Part shown: positions 44,120-53,365 of the stretch, piece by piece | How positions within the stretch are numbered: position 1 is the stretch's first letter | Layout of the letters: each line of letters starts with the position of its first letter | Assembly (NCBI GenBank): GCA_014378195.1 | Contig: JACMOC010000013.1 | Span: forward strand, 186,001 to 250,000 | Reading direction: 5' to 3' | Origin: Oligoflexus sp. | GTDB taxonomy: Bacteria; Bdellovibrionota_B; Oligoflexia; Oligoflexales; Oligoflexaceae | Length of the DNA: 64,000 bases | The notes under the pieces: generated by a model | Databases searched by the model: none | Told to the model about the DNA's origin: nothing | What the model saw: only the letters and a program-made list of their open reading frames with translations | Made by a program: the position numbers and the translations under genes

Positions 44120-45826
44120 TCACAGAGGTTTTCGATCGATGCGTTTGCGAAACGCATCGCTGGTTAAAAACGCGATTAAAGTCGCTTTCAAGTCGCCACC
44201 TCCGGCCTCCATCGCGTCGATTCCATCTCTGAGCTGGCAGTTGTCAACTTCGACCTGTGTTGGAAGCTTGATTATCGTATTCGCGGCCGCTCCAATCACT
44301 GGCATAGGTGTGAGTTCGCTGCGACCGAAACTGTAGCGGAAGATCTGCCGCGCATAACATTCCTGAACTTGCTTTGACTGGCCAAGGGCCGTAAGGAAGT
44401 CCGACATGCTGGAGACATCAACGACATCGCCATCAAGTTTCGGCGCTGAAGCTACAGTGATCGGCTGCGAATCAGCGGTGGTGCGGTAGCGGCCCATCAT
44501 ATCAAAGTTTTCAAAAATGAAACCAATGTCATTCATTGGCTTATGGCAACCTCCGCAGGAGCCTTTCTCCAAGCCCAGGTAAACGTCCCTGTTGGTTTGT
44601 GTGGCAGTTTTTGGCGGCAAAGACGCTTTCGCAAAGGGTGCGAAGTTTGAGCACATAAGGCGTTTGAGCACAAAAACACCGCGTTTCACAGGACTCGTGT
44701 GGTCAACCGCAGACGTTGCAATCAGAAAGGATGCAAGGCCAAGGGGGCCGCGTCTATCGGTTTCTTTGAACTTCAGGATACCGTTTGCTGCTACTGAGCT
44801 GTAGATAGTGCTCAAAACGTTTGAGGATGGGATAGAATCGGAAGTGAGAAGTGCGTTGAGTGTGCCGCCCGTTTTTTTAGAGAGCGTGTCAGCGAATAGG
44901 TCGCCTGTTTCCTTCGAGGCGGCGGCTGCCAAAGCAGGCGTGAATTCAGCAATACCTGTGCGGTCGGCTTCCAGTATTTTATTCGAGTCAAGCCACATCG
45001 AAGCGAAGTCCTTCCAGGCGCTTTTCGCCTGAGGATCGGCAAACAAGCGATTGACTTGGGCTGTTATAGCAGCCCGGCTGCTAAGGCTTTTGCTCTTGGC
45101 GAGGGCTAAAAGAGTGTCGTCAGGGGGCTTTCTCAGAATTGAGTATGACAGAGCCGAGGCCATTTCATAATCGCTTAAGGTGTAAGTGCCGTCGGCGGCT
45201 TTTATGCCCAGTTCGCTTCGATATAGAAAAGATTGAGCCAGTACGATTGCCTCAATCACAAAACGAGCGGCCTGTTCTGGTCCCACGTCGGCCTGCGTAC
45301 CGGTAAAAACAGCGGCAAGACCTGCAACTTCAACATCGAGTAGCGGACGGCGCCAGGCTTTTTCAGCAAGAGTTTTGCTCGTAGTCAAGATGCATCCCAC
45401 TCCCGATGACAAGCAAGGAAATGTTTTAGCGAGATCAACTTTTGAGGCGATATCCTTGGCGACTGCACGGAAGGTTCCAAACCTTTGTTCGTTAACGTAG
45501 TTGCTGGGGACCATCAACGTATCGTAAATATCCTGGTGCGAAATATCCGTTGTAAGACCGGAATAGTTTACGTTGGTGAGGCCAAACACAGCGGTCACCG
45601 TATTTTTAAACTCGGCGTTGCTCAACCGACGCCAGGCTCTCAAGCCTTTGGCGAGTGGTGCTTTGCAGGTGATCGGCGCAAACAGGGATGACGCTTGAAT
45701 AGAGTCGACAGTTCCTGGGTCACCTGAAAATTGATCGGCGAGTTGAAATCCCCCGAACTGTGGCGCCTTTTTGCAGCTCGAAAAGACGAGCATGCCGGCC
45801 ATAGCTATAAAAATTAATGTTTTCAA
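44120..45826 (-). CDS. DUF1592-family exported protein with one c-type haem site
   Basis: 568 residues starting at TTG 45826; lipobox FSSC near residue 18. The middle shows the DUF1595/DUF1592/DUF1588/DUF1585 block order known from planctomycetes and myxobacteria: RAWRRLSNAEFKNTV, AEKAWRRPL, LSYSILRKPPD, DRRGPLGLASFLIATS, then CGGCHKPMNDIGFIFENFD with one CxxCH haem motif. The family is uncharacterised but its haem suggests an electron-transfer or oxidative-degradation role. Transcribed with DUF1552 (34 nt gap). A 10-bp perfect hairpin lies in the last codons. Confidence 0.87.
   Translation of the reverse strand: MKTLIFIAMAGMLVFSSCKKAPQFGGFQLADQFSGDPGTVDSIQASSLFAPITCKAPLAKGLRAWRRLSNAEFKNTVTAVFGLTNVNYSGLTTDISHQDIYDTLMVPSNYVNEQRFGTFRAVAKDIASKVDLAKTFPCLSSGVGCILTTSKTLAEKAWRRPLLDVEVAGLAAVFTGTQADVGPEQAARFVIEAIVLAQSFLYRSELGIKAADGTYTLSDYEMASALSYSILRKPPDDTLLALAKSKSLSSRAAITAQVNRLFADPQAKSAWKDFASMWLDSNKILEADRTGIAEFTPALAAAASKETGDLFADTLSKKTGGTLNALLTSDSIPSSNVLSTIYSSVAANGILKFKETDRRGPLGLASFLIATSAVDHTSPVKRGVFVLKRLMCSNFAPFAKASLPPKTATQTNRDVYLGLEKGSCGGCHKPMNDIGFIFENFDMMGRYRTTADSQPITVASAPKLDGDVVDVSSMSDFLTALGQSKQVQECYARQIFRYSFGRSELTPMPVIGAAANTIIKLPTQVEVDNCQLRDGIDAMEAGGGDLKATLIAFLTSDAFRKRIDRKPL
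44137..44159. repeat. Perfect 10-bp hairpin at the 3' end of the DUF1592 gene
   Basis: CGATGCGTTT (44137-44146), loop GCG, AAACGCATCG (44150-44159). It lies in the coding region 15 nt before the stop codon. No T tract follows on the minus strand, so it may stabilise the mRNA end rather than terminate. Confidence 0.5.
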
Positions 45827-45860
45827 TCGGCTGCCCTACGAAAGTTGAGCTTCGTTTTTT

Positions 45861-47288
45861 TTACTTCAGAACGCCACTGATAGGGCCCGTTTGTGTTTTA
45901 TTTCCCACATATGTGATGCTGGTCTCGCCAACCGCATGCGCGACGGTTACGAGGGCTTTATTGTAGGAATCAGCTTTGACTTTGCGTCCGGAATTGATCT
46001 TGCCGCCGAGAGATCCCAGCGTGAAGGTGGGAACGCGGCCCCCACCGTGACCCGAGTCAGTTCCTCCGCACGAGGTTCCGTATATCAAAGTGTTGTCGAA
46101 TAAATTGCCCGAGCCTGAGTTGATAGCTTTCAGATCGACGGCAATCTTCGCAATTTCCTTGACCAAGCCCGCTTGAATTTCGGCAAATATCGGCACACTA
46201 CCCGGAATGTCGCCATGACTCATCTCGTGATAGTCCTTGTCCATCTTTTTAGGAATACCGCTCGCTCGGAGCTGTTTGGTGGAGTGTGTACAACCAATTT
46301 GATAAACTCCGACGCGCGTGATTCCGCAGGCGATCCCCTGAACGAGAAGGCCCCGGTTGATTTCTAGGACGAGTCCGATTTTATCTTCGTCCGCCCACCA
46401 TCTGGAATCATCGCCTGGGATTTTGGTCTGCACACCAGCGGCTCCGCACGCGGCAGACATATCTATCATCTTAGCGTTTACGATATCTTGATTCAGTGAG
46501 TGTAGAGCGGATAGGTGGGCTTGAAACGCTGCCTTATCCTCGCTACCAAGCGATGTTTCTATGCGTTTGAGATCGGCGGTAAGAAAGTCCAGGACTTTGG
46601 CTTCCGCAAGGGCAACCTTTTTTTCAGCAGCCATTTGAGAGGTAGAGCCGGTTGACGATCCCGATTTAAATGCACCGAAAAAATTGCCGAATGAGGTCGC
46701 AGGATTGTCTTCTGCATAAATGTGTTCACCGGCACTTTTAAAGGAAAAGGCTTCATAGAATGCAGTGTAATCTTTCCCTGTCACAGCACCCAGAACCATC
46801 GATTTTACGCCCCATCTGGTCGCAAGCTGCTGGTCCAGTGAATAAGGGGTAGGGTCCACGTCATTGGCATCTACCTTTTGATCGTTGTGATTGAATACAA
46901 TGCCAGACGACAATAATCCATAACCGGTATCATGGTTGGCTCTACCCCAGCCGGCAAAAACCTGAGTGTGGGCACCGTTGTGATTCTCGGTGCCTTTAAA
47001 ATTGAGGCCATCGTAGAGCAGAAACTGATCCTTGAGACCAAGATCTTCGATGGATTTATAGTTTTGCGGAAATGATCCTATTGGTCCATCACCTCCGCCC
47101 GGGAACACCAGGTCGGACTGATAACCACCAAGTGGGTAATATGCGAATATAACGTTTGGCTTCGCCGTTGCATCAGCCGCTAAAGCTTCGGAATTACGAA
47201 ACATTCGCAGGAGCGGGAGATAGAGGATTGAGGACTGAGCGCAGCTCATGAGAAGGCTTCTTCTTGCGTGACCTTTTCGCGTGAGCAT
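45861..47288 (-). CDS. DUF1552-family protein
   Basis: 475 residues; starts MLTRKGHARRSLLMS, a twin-arginine-like N-region but with RR rather than the full Tat box, followed by a hydrophobic stretch. The body has DUF1552 landmarks: VIFAYYPLGG at about 45, AHTQVFAGWG, YSLDQQLATRWG and the C-terminal TSCGGTDSGHGGGRVP. The family is often paired with DUF1592, as here, in alkaline-phosphatase-like or unknown roles. AAAGG lies 7 nt before the ATG. Probably periplasmic or cell surface. Confidence 0.85.
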   Translation of the reverse strand: MLTRKGHARRSLLMSCAQSSILYLPLLRMFRNSEALAADATAKPNVIFAYYPLGGYQSDLVFPGGGDGPIGSFPQNYKSIEDLGLKDQFLLYDGLNFKGTENHNGAHTQVFAGWGRANHDTGYGLLSSGIVFNHNDQKVDANDVDPTPYSLDQQLATRWGVKSMVLGAVTGKDYTAFYEAFSFKSAGEHIYAEDNPATSFGNFFGAFKSGSSTGSTSQMAAEKKVALAEAKVLDFLTADLKRIETSLGSEDKAAFQAHLSALHSLNQDIVNAKMIDMSAACGAAGVQTKIPGDDSRWWADEDKIGLVLEINRGLLVQGIACGITRVGVYQIGCTHSTKQLRASGIPKKMDKDYHEMSHGDIPGSVPIFAEIQAGLVKEIAKIAVDLKAINSGSGNLFDNTLIYGTSCGGTDSGHGGGRVPTFTLGSLGGKINSGRKVKADSYNKALVTVAHAVGETSITYVGNKTQTGPISGVLK

Positions 47289-47416
47289 CGATAGACCTTT
47301 CCTTGAGAAGTTAACGGCTTCTCATCGGAACAAGTCGGAAGAATATTGAGACCTAATCGCCCGTCGATTGTAAGCCACGGAAATCTAGGCATAAAAAACA
47401 AGAACTTTAGATTTAT

Positions 47417-48409
47417 TTAATCGGGTATTTGAGGAATCTCAAAAGTCTTCGGGTGACTCGAAAGGGATTTAAGGAATTCAACTAACTGCGCTTCTTCCAG
47501 ACTTGAGAGGTGACGTGGTTTTTGATCGTGGGAAACAGTAGGGCGTTTACTGTCGCCACCGCGATTATAGAAAGACACCACCGCGGCGAGATCCGGGAGC
47601 GATCCATCATGCATATAGGGAGGATGAGAAGCGACTTCTAAAAGCCTTGTATTTTTAAACATGAAGTCGCGGCTCGAGTCGTTAGCGAGTCGCCCGACAC
47701 CACGATCCTCAGATTTAAGCCCGATATCATAAAATGCGTCATCACTAAACTTCCAACCGCCATGGCATAGGCCGCAACCAGCTTTGCCTTTGAAGAGTAA
47801 AAGGCCCATTTTAGCATCCAGGCTTAATGCATTGTCGTTGCCGTTCAAAAAGTCCTCAAAGGGTGTAACCGTTGAGAGGATTGTACGCTCGAACGCTGCC
47901 AAAGCACGGGCTATCGTTACGTTGGATATCGTTTCGCCTGGGAAAGCTTTCGCAAAAAGTGGTGCGTAGCCCTTCACGGCTTGGATTTTTGCGGGAAGCC
48001 GTTTGAGGTCCTGATTCATCTCCGTCGGTTTATGAATCGGGGCGAGGGCTTGGTCTTCGAGTTCATCGAATGCGCCGTCCCATTGCAATCGAGGGCTCAG
48101 GCCGACATTCCAAAGCGAGGGCGTGCGGCGCTCCAATTGTTTGCCGTCGCGACCGATGGCTTTGGGAATACCGTCGCTCCAGCCGAGCAGCGGATTATGG
48201 CAACTCGCACAGGACATTGCATTGTTGCCCGACAGCCTGACGTCGAAAAAGAGCATTTTGCCAAGCTCGGTTTTATCGGGGGTGCTGGGGTTAGTTGAAG
48301 GTGAGCGATCGGCAAGTGGTTTGCTGTAGCCGCCTCGGATGCTCTCAAGAGTCTGAGAATGAGCGGTATAGGATAAAAAAGAGAATATCAGGAATGCGAT
48401 TTTTTTCAT
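47417..48409 (-). CDS. Di-haem cytochrome c peroxidase (CcpA/MauG family)
   Basis: 330 residues from ATG 48409, which opens a signal peptide (1-18). The earlier open frame (42 codons) has no signal. Haem motifs CASCH (67-71) and CGLCH (212-216), plus the MauG/CCP stretches LGKMLFFDVRLSGN, RTPSLWN and HPPYMHDGSLPDL. These enzymes reduce hydrogen peroxide or, like MauG, oxidise protein partners. It stands 128 nt before the DUF1552-DUF1592 pair on the same strand and may feed or drain electrons for them. Confidence 0.9.
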   Translation of the reverse strand: MKKIAFLIFSFLSYTAHSQTLESIRGGYSKPLADRSPSTNPSTPDKTELGKMLFFDVRLSGNNAMSCASCHNPLLGWSDGIPKAIGRDGKQLERRTPSLWNVGLSPRLQWDGAFDELEDQALAPIHKPTEMNQDLKRLPAKIQAVKGYAPLFAKAFPGETISNVTIARALAAFERTILSTVTPFEDFLNGNDNALSLDAKMGLLLFKGKAGCGLCHGGWKFSDDAFYDIGLKSEDRGVGRLANDSSRDFMFKNTRLLEVASHPPYMHDGSLPDLAAVVSFYNRGGDSKRPTVSHDQKPRHLSSLEEAQLVEFLKSLSSHPKTFEIPQIPD

Positions 48410-48586
48410 CCGTCGCTCACCGTGGCGTAGGAATCCTGGGGGTTTAGGATTCTTGTTTCTATTATTATAACACCCGCCAGGGTTGCCCGATGTCGGCACG
48501 ATTTGACCAGCATCGCGTGAGGAAAAGAGCGGCACGGTCGTTGCTCTACTGCTCTGTAGGTCAGTCTTTAAACAGAGGGATAAATT

Positions 48587-49084
48587 ATGACAATAGCTTC
48601 AGAAATAGGCAATATAGTTGATAAAATTATCGGCGAAGAATCTCCCAATGCCATTACCTATCTTGAGTCTCAGCACCGCGAGGTTGAAGCATTATTCAAG
48701 CAGATGGATGAATTAGGTGACAGGGCGTTCAAAGCCCGAGCTCAGATCTTTGAGGAGATCGCCCGTAAGCTTACCCACCATGCGAAAATCGAGGAGCTTA
48801 TTTTTTATCCCGAAGGCAAAAGTGTCGACAAGGATCTTACTCTTGAGGCGTACGAAGAACATGATGTTATCAAACAGATGCTAGCCAAGATCAAACGGAC
48901 CGAACCAAATGACGAGACCTTCATGGCGAAAATCACCGTTTTGAAAGAAATCGTTGAGCATCACGTGAAAGAAGAGGAAAACGAATACTTCCCGAAGACA
49001 AAAAAGAAGTTTAGTTCGGAAGAACTTGATGAACTTGGCGAAAAACTCAAAACCAAATTCGAAGCTCTAGAAGCAAGACATTGA
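48587..49084 (+). CDS. Hemerythrin HHE-domain protein
   Basis: 165 residues. His/Glu ligands for a di-iron centre are visible: ESQHREVE, THHAKIEELIFYPE, YEEHDVI and VEHHVKEEENEYFP. Such proteins bind oxygen or nitric oxide or protect iron-sulfur centres. Divergent from the peroxidase gene across 177 nt. On the minus strand of that gap an extended -10 TGTTATAAT points to the peroxidase gene. Shared control by oxidative or nitrosative stress is inference. Confidence 0.85.
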   Translation: MTIASEIGNIVDKIIGEESPNAITYLESQHREVEALFKQMDELGDRAFKARAQIFEEIARKLTHHAKIEELIFYPEGKSVDKDLTLEAYEEHDVIKQMLAKIKRTEPNDETFMAKITVLKEIVEHHVKEEENEYFPKTKKKFSSEELDELGEKLKTKFEALEARH

Positions 49085-49111
49085 CGGGATTGAGGGTAGG
49101 TTATTCTTTTT

Positions 49112-49636
49112 TTAAATGGCGTAACTTACACTGACAACGCCTTCTTTGCGACCATCTGTATAACGATCGTCCGTTGAGATCTGATAGACGTACTTATTAA
49201 CTTCTCTATTGCTCATGTGAAAATCGAGATTCATATCTTTAAACTTATAGGCGTTGATTTGCTTGGAGCGATCGAGGCCTTGAAGATCAGATTTTGCAAT
49301 CGCATTCTCGTTTGTCACGGGTTTATGCACCACCGGAGTCAGATCGTTTGCTCTTGGTTTGAACTGTTTGGTTTTAGGAGCGCTAGGACTTGCGTTTGAG
49401 TTGTCACGGGAAGCCGAAGCTACAGCTTTTTTGCGACTGGCGTCAGTCCGCCGAGTCTTTTTGGGAGCGGTTTTTTTCGGTTCTTTTGCAGGACTCGGCA
49501 GGCTCACAGTTTCAACCGCAATAACTTTTGCAGTGGTCAGCTGCTGAGCTGGTTTTTGTTTGTTCGTATTTTGAAACGTGAGTAAGACAGCGAGTGCTGC
49601 AAAAGTTCCCGCAAGAAATGCTAGTCTTTTGTTCAT
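49112..49636 (-). CDS. Exported or anchored protein, Lys/Pro-rich, unknown function
   Basis: 174 residues from ATG 49636 (GAGG 7 nt upstream; upstream codons to 49699 lack a signal). One N-terminal hydrophobic segment (about 5-21) and a long low-complexity basic/Ser/Pro stretch (35-110), then a small C-terminal domain ending YTDGRKEGVVSVSYAI. The layout resembles an anchored protein with a spacer through the periplasm. Function unknown. Confidence 0.7.
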   Translation of the reverse strand: MNKRLAFLAGTFAALAVLLTFQNTNKQKPAQQLTTAKVIAVETVSLPSPAKEPKKTAPKKTRRTDASRKKAVASASRDNSNASPSAPKTKQFKPRANDLTPVVHKPVTNENAIAKSDLQGLDRSKQINAYKFKDMNLDFHMSNREVNKYVYQISTDDRYTDGRKEGVVSVSYAI

Positions 49637-49802
49637 CGTTTGCCTCAGGGATACTCGCTGCAGTTGATCTGCAGAGATCGCTTGGGAAATGATTTGCAAA
49701 AAACGGTGCTAAATGTAACCCGTTGTTTAAGTTGAGAATGTTTTGATTAGGGCGTCGTTGCCATTGACAGTTTTCAGGAATTGTATGGGTTCTGAGCACT
49801 TT

Positions 49803-50150
49803 TTAAAGAGGGAGCTGAATCAACTTACCTTCTTTAATTTGAAAGCCATCATGGGCCAGTTCAACATCAATCTTTTGGTGAATGGTATGAAAGTCGATCG
49901 GTGATTCCGCGTATGCATCGACAAAAACAGGAATAATGGGACGAATAGAGTCTCGATCATTCCAATCGATGGCTTTAAGAAGTCCATCAAAGGCGACCCG
50001 AACGCGACTGGGATCCGATAAGTCCTCAGGCTTTACGAGGCCGGTATCTTTCAGGGCTGCTGATAAATGAAAGAGATGCATTTCCTCAGCAATGAGTACG
50101 CATTCTCGAAACGCTTCCACCGTTTCTTCCCTCAGTATTGGCACTCCCAT
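49803..50150 (-). CDS. Small soluble protein of unknown function
   Basis: 115 residues, AGGAGA 6 nt before ATG 50150, so translation is well supported. Acidic, mostly helical N-terminus (ETVEAFRECVLIAEEMHLFHL), then a C-terminal piece DVELAHDGFQIKEGKLIQL. No family recognised. It lies between the anchored protein and the cytochrome gene on the same strand with 223 nt on its upstream side, where I see no further gene. Confidence 0.65.
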   Translation of the reverse strand: MGVPILREETVEAFRECVLIAEEMHLFHLSAALKDTGLVKPEDLSDPSRVRVAFDGLLKAIDWNDRDSIRPIIPVFVDAYAESPIDFHTIHQKIDVELAHDGFQIKEGKLIQLPL

Positions 50151-50373
50151 GGCTGTCTCCTATTGACTCATATAAATACCATTCAAATGTATGGTTATCG
50201 ATAGGTGATGCAACCGTCAAGAGCTTTGTTTTTGTCAAAGCGCTAAGGCCATGGAATCTAAATTTTAATTCGACGTTTTTGCTCGACTTGCATCAGCGTG
50301 TCAAACTTAGAGCTAAAGACGACTTCGGAGTGGGTCCAGGCGATTACCTTTGCGTCTTCCCCAAAGCTCAAAT

Positions 50374-51858
50374 TCACTGACTTGAAGTCACCTGAGAACC
50401 AAGAACGTGGCCATCTACTTTCGTTCCGTAGAGACATGCGTCGGAGTCGTGGAAATCTTTTTTAGTGTTCGGCACATTGTCTTGTGACCTCGGATCAGGG
50501 GGGCGCTCGTGACTATTCATATACACCGCGACATCCCAAGCTTCCTGATTCGAGAGCGTATTGGCCAAACCTAAGGGCATGTTTGCTTTGATGAAGCCTG
50601 CGGCTCTATCGGGCTTGTGCATGCCTGCACCCCAGTTAAAAGAGCGAGGGCCCCAGAGTGGTGGAAACACGGTTTTCCCCTCAGACGCCTGGCCTTGGCC
50701 ATCGAGGCCATGACAGAGGCTGCAGCTTCGTTCAAAGACGAGTCTGCCTGCTACTGCGCTGGGTTTTCGCGCGGGTCGAGGGAGGCTCAGATAGCCCTGA
50801 CCTTCGATTTTTGCGCCCAGAGGTACACCTTGGGCTAACCAGTAGGAGTAGGTAACCAGCGCGGTCATGACTTCGCTGTCAGTCGCAGGTGCCTTTCCGT
50901 TCATACTGTATTGGAAGCAGCCGGCGATTCTGTCTTGGAATGTATCGACGCGATTCGTTTTTTTGCGGAAGGCAGGATACATTCCATAGGCCGCCCCAAG
51001 TGGGGAGGAATTAGGGCGGCGGCCCCGATCGAGGTGACAATTTACACATTGGAGATCGTTGCCGACGTAGGGTTTTGCGTTGTCTTGAGTGTGTGTGAAA
51101 ATCTCTTGGCCAAGGCGTATGATGCGGCCCATCTCGCCGTCAGGAAATGATTTTACAACTGAAGTTTTATAAGTCTGACTTTGCGACGATGGGGCGGAAA
51201 GGTAGGCCGATACAGCTTCGGCTTCTTCAGTCGAGAGTTTTCCGGCTATGGTTCTCATCAAATTCATTCGATCGCTTTTGCGGGCATCTTTTTTCCAATC
51301 ACTCAATTGTTGCAAAATATAGGACTTATCCTGCAGGGTAATTTTTGGAAAAATTTCGCCGATCCCGAATCCGCTTGGCCCATGACACGCAAAACAGGCA
51401 GGAATTCCCTTGTCCCAAAGTCCGTTTTTTGCGATGTCTTCGCCCCGTATGGCCTTTTCTGAGAGTTGGGCTTTTGGAATCTCCGAAGACGGCGGGAGTT
51501 GGGATATATAGTCTGCAAGAGCAGTTATTTCGCTATCCGTGAGGCCTTGTGTGATCACCTGCATTGCAGGGTCGGGTCGATCCTTCGATCGAAAGGCAAG
51601 AAGTTGATTTGCTACATACGCTGCGCCTAGATGAGCAAGCTTTGGAAATGTCGTGCCTTCGATTCCTTCTCCTTGGAGTCCGTGGCATGTCATGCAAGGC
51701 CCGACCCGGGAAGGCACTCCCGAATTGTAGATCGACCGTCCAGGTTCCCCGGGGTTCTTGTTTTCATCAGACTTCCCCGGGGAAGCTTGCAGGGCTATGA
51801 GGACGGAAAAAGCAAGAGTACGGACACAATCAAATAGAAAATACCTCACACGAGACAT
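50374..51858 (-). CDS. Tetra-haem cytochrome c, TsdB-TsdA-like fusion (putative thiosulfate dehydrogenase)
   Basis: 494 residues, signal peptide (1-30). Four c-haem motifs: CMTCH (55-59), CFACH (155-159), CVNCH (271-275), CSLCH (379-383). The first two form a c4-like di-haem unit (TsdB type). The second half fits TsdA: NCHLDRGRRPN, YPAFRKKTNRVDTFQDRI and Cys314 in IAGCFQYSMNGK, at the position of the axial haem ligand of TsdA. TsdA joins two thiosulfate to tetrathionate or runs the reverse. The natural TsdBA fusion is known from some purple bacteria. Substrate here is inferred. AAGGAG lies before ATG 51858. Confidence 0.8.
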   Translation of the reverse strand: MSRVRYFLFDCVRTLAFSVLIALQASPGKSDENKNPGEPGRSIYNSGVPSRVGPCMTCHGLQGEGIEGTTFPKLAHLGAAYVANQLLAFRSKDRPDPAMQVITQGLTDSEITALADYISQLPPSSEIPKAQLSEKAIRGEDIAKNGLWDKGIPACFACHGPSGFGIGEIFPKITLQDKSYILQQLSDWKKDARKSDRMNLMRTIAGKLSTEEAEAVSAYLSAPSSQSQTYKTSVVKSFPDGEMGRIIRLGQEIFTHTQDNAKPYVGNDLQCVNCHLDRGRRPNSSPLGAAYGMYPAFRKKTNRVDTFQDRIAGCFQYSMNGKAPATDSEVMTALVTYSYWLAQGVPLGAKIEGQGYLSLPRPARKPSAVAGRLVFERSCSLCHGLDGQGQASEGKTVFPPLWGPRSFNWGAGMHKPDRAAGFIKANMPLGLANTLSNQEAWDVAVYMNSHERPPDPRSQDNVPNTKKDFHDSDACLYGTKVDGHVLGSQVTSSQ

Positions 51859-52219
51859 CCTTCTCCTTTTACTTTTTTTCTTATGAGCATAGCGCTGAAT
51901 TTAAAATTCGAATCTTATTTGTATAACTCGTTTTGGGTCAAATTTGAAGCTCTTAGGAAAAGCCTCGGGTACGACTTTCATGACTGGCGCAGCATACTCC
52001 AGCCTTGAAAGCTCCTGCGCGGAATAATGGGGAAATGACTTTCCGTGGTATGATGCAGACATTGATGTAACAGGTATTGTCTATACTTCCAATGGCTCAA
52101 CCGCGAAACTCAAACTTGGCTGATGTTCCAAAAAATGTCATCAAAGTCAAAAATCTGTTTCGACTTTACGATTTGTGACCATATTTGGATTCCTTGTTTT
52201 TATAGAAGGTAAAAAACGA
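51859..52219. other. Divergent intergenic region, cytochrome / outer-membrane barrel
   Basis: 361 bases without a convincing gene. A short palindrome GAATTTAAAATTC lies near 51897-51910, and two TATACT/TATAAC-like hexamers occur, none with a good -35. It should contain promoters for both neighbours. Confidence 0.4.
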
Positions 52220-53365
52220 ATGCAGAAAAAGATTGTGTCTCTTGGAGCCCTCGCCCTCGCTAGCCTGTTCGCTCAAATGGCCCAGGCTGCTAGCGAAGAA
52301 TCGATAACGGGTTATCTCGATACCTATTACGAATATAACTTTAATCACCCACTGCCACGTCATGCTTCTGTTCCAGTCACTACAGATCCAAATTCGGCTA
52401 CATACAAAGGCTTTACACAGGGCGGCACCCAACTCCGAAACTTTGATGTCCAAGACAATCAATTTACCTTGGCATCGGCAGAAATCACTTATAAACGAAC
52501 CATTGAAAACTTAAGCCTGAAGGTCGACCTCGATACGGGTGACAACACTGATATGATGCACTCCAGCTCGAGTGGAGTCGACGAAACAAGCAAGCACATC
52601 GGTCAGGCAATTGTCAGCTATACGCCGAGCTCATTGAAATCTCTGACATTCAATTTTGGAAAAATGCTGAGTCATATAGGCTGGGAAGGCGCTAAAGCAA
52701 AAGATAATTGGAACTATTCGCGTTCCCTCCTTTATGCCTTCGCTGGCCCTTACTGGCATAATGGTCTTAACCTGAGCTGGACAGCAGTACAGGATGTTTT
52801 TGTTGCCAATTTCTACATATATAACGGTTGGAATAATAGGAACGATACCAATCGTGGCAAAACACTTGGCGTTCAGTTGGCTTACGCACCAGGAAGTGGT
52901 TTGGCATTCGTCTATAATGGGATCGGCGGTCCCGAGCAGGATGGGAACGAGAAAAATAAAAAAATCGTTCACGACTTTATAGCTACCTGGATTGCGAATG
53001 AGCAGCTTGCATTCTCTGCAGATGCGATTATTGGTTCGGAAGACAAGGCCATTGTCGATTTAGCGAATATGGATAAATCCAAAGCTCACTGGAGTGCGTT
53101 ACAGATGGGATTGAAATATAATCTCAGTCCCGCATTTTATCTGAGTCCGCGAATAGAGGCTTTCTGGGACCGCGAAGGCTACACGACAGGCGCTTCCCAA
53201 TCGATTCGAGAAGCTACCCTGACGACATCTTGGAAAGTTGTGCCTCAGTTCGAAATTCGAATGGAAGCGCGTCAGGACATGTCGACTCATAAGGCTTTTA
53301 TCAAAGACGGGGCGCTACGTGATGAGCAAGCGACGCTAAGCCTCAGTACACTCGTTACGCTGTGA
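52220..53365 (+). CDS. Outer-membrane beta-barrel protein (porin-like)
   Basis: 381 residues from ATG 52220 (AGAAGGTAA upstream), signal peptide ending AQAA. Alternating strands with aromatic girdles throughout: YLDTYYEYNF at the mature N-terminus, LKVDLDTGDN, YTPSSLKSLTFNFGKML, PRIEAFWDREG. Length and pattern fit a 16- to 18-strand porin of the type often annotated as DUF1302-like or porin in deltaproteobacterial relatives. It is divergent from the cytochrome fusion and could deliver its substrate across the outer membrane. The C-terminus is Leu, not the usual Phe/Tyr. Confidence 0.75.
   Translation: MQKKIVSLGALALASLFAQMAQAASEESITGYLDTYYEYNFNHPLPRHASVPVTTDPNSATYKGFTQGGTQLRNFDVQDNQFTLASAEITYKRTIENLSLKVDLDTGDNTDMMHSSSSGVDETSKHIGQAIVSYTPSSLKSLTFNFGKMLSHIGWEGAKAKDNWNYSRSLLYAFAGPYWHNGLNLSWTAVQDVFVANFYIYNGWNNRNDTNRGKTLGVQLAYAPGSGLAFVYNGIGGPEQDGNEKNKKIVHDFIATWIANEQLAFSADAIIGSEDKAIVDLANMDKSKAHWSALQMGLKYNLSPAFYLSPRIEAFWDREGYTTGASQSIREATLTTSWKVVPQFEIRMEARQDMSTHKAFIKDGALRDEQATLSLSTLVTL

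Noticed and set aside
50138..50380. Plus-strand frame of 80 codons between two minus-strand genes
   Set aside because: No ribosome site, overlaps both neighbours, no recognisable features; the C-terminal half looks mildly protein-like but not enough.
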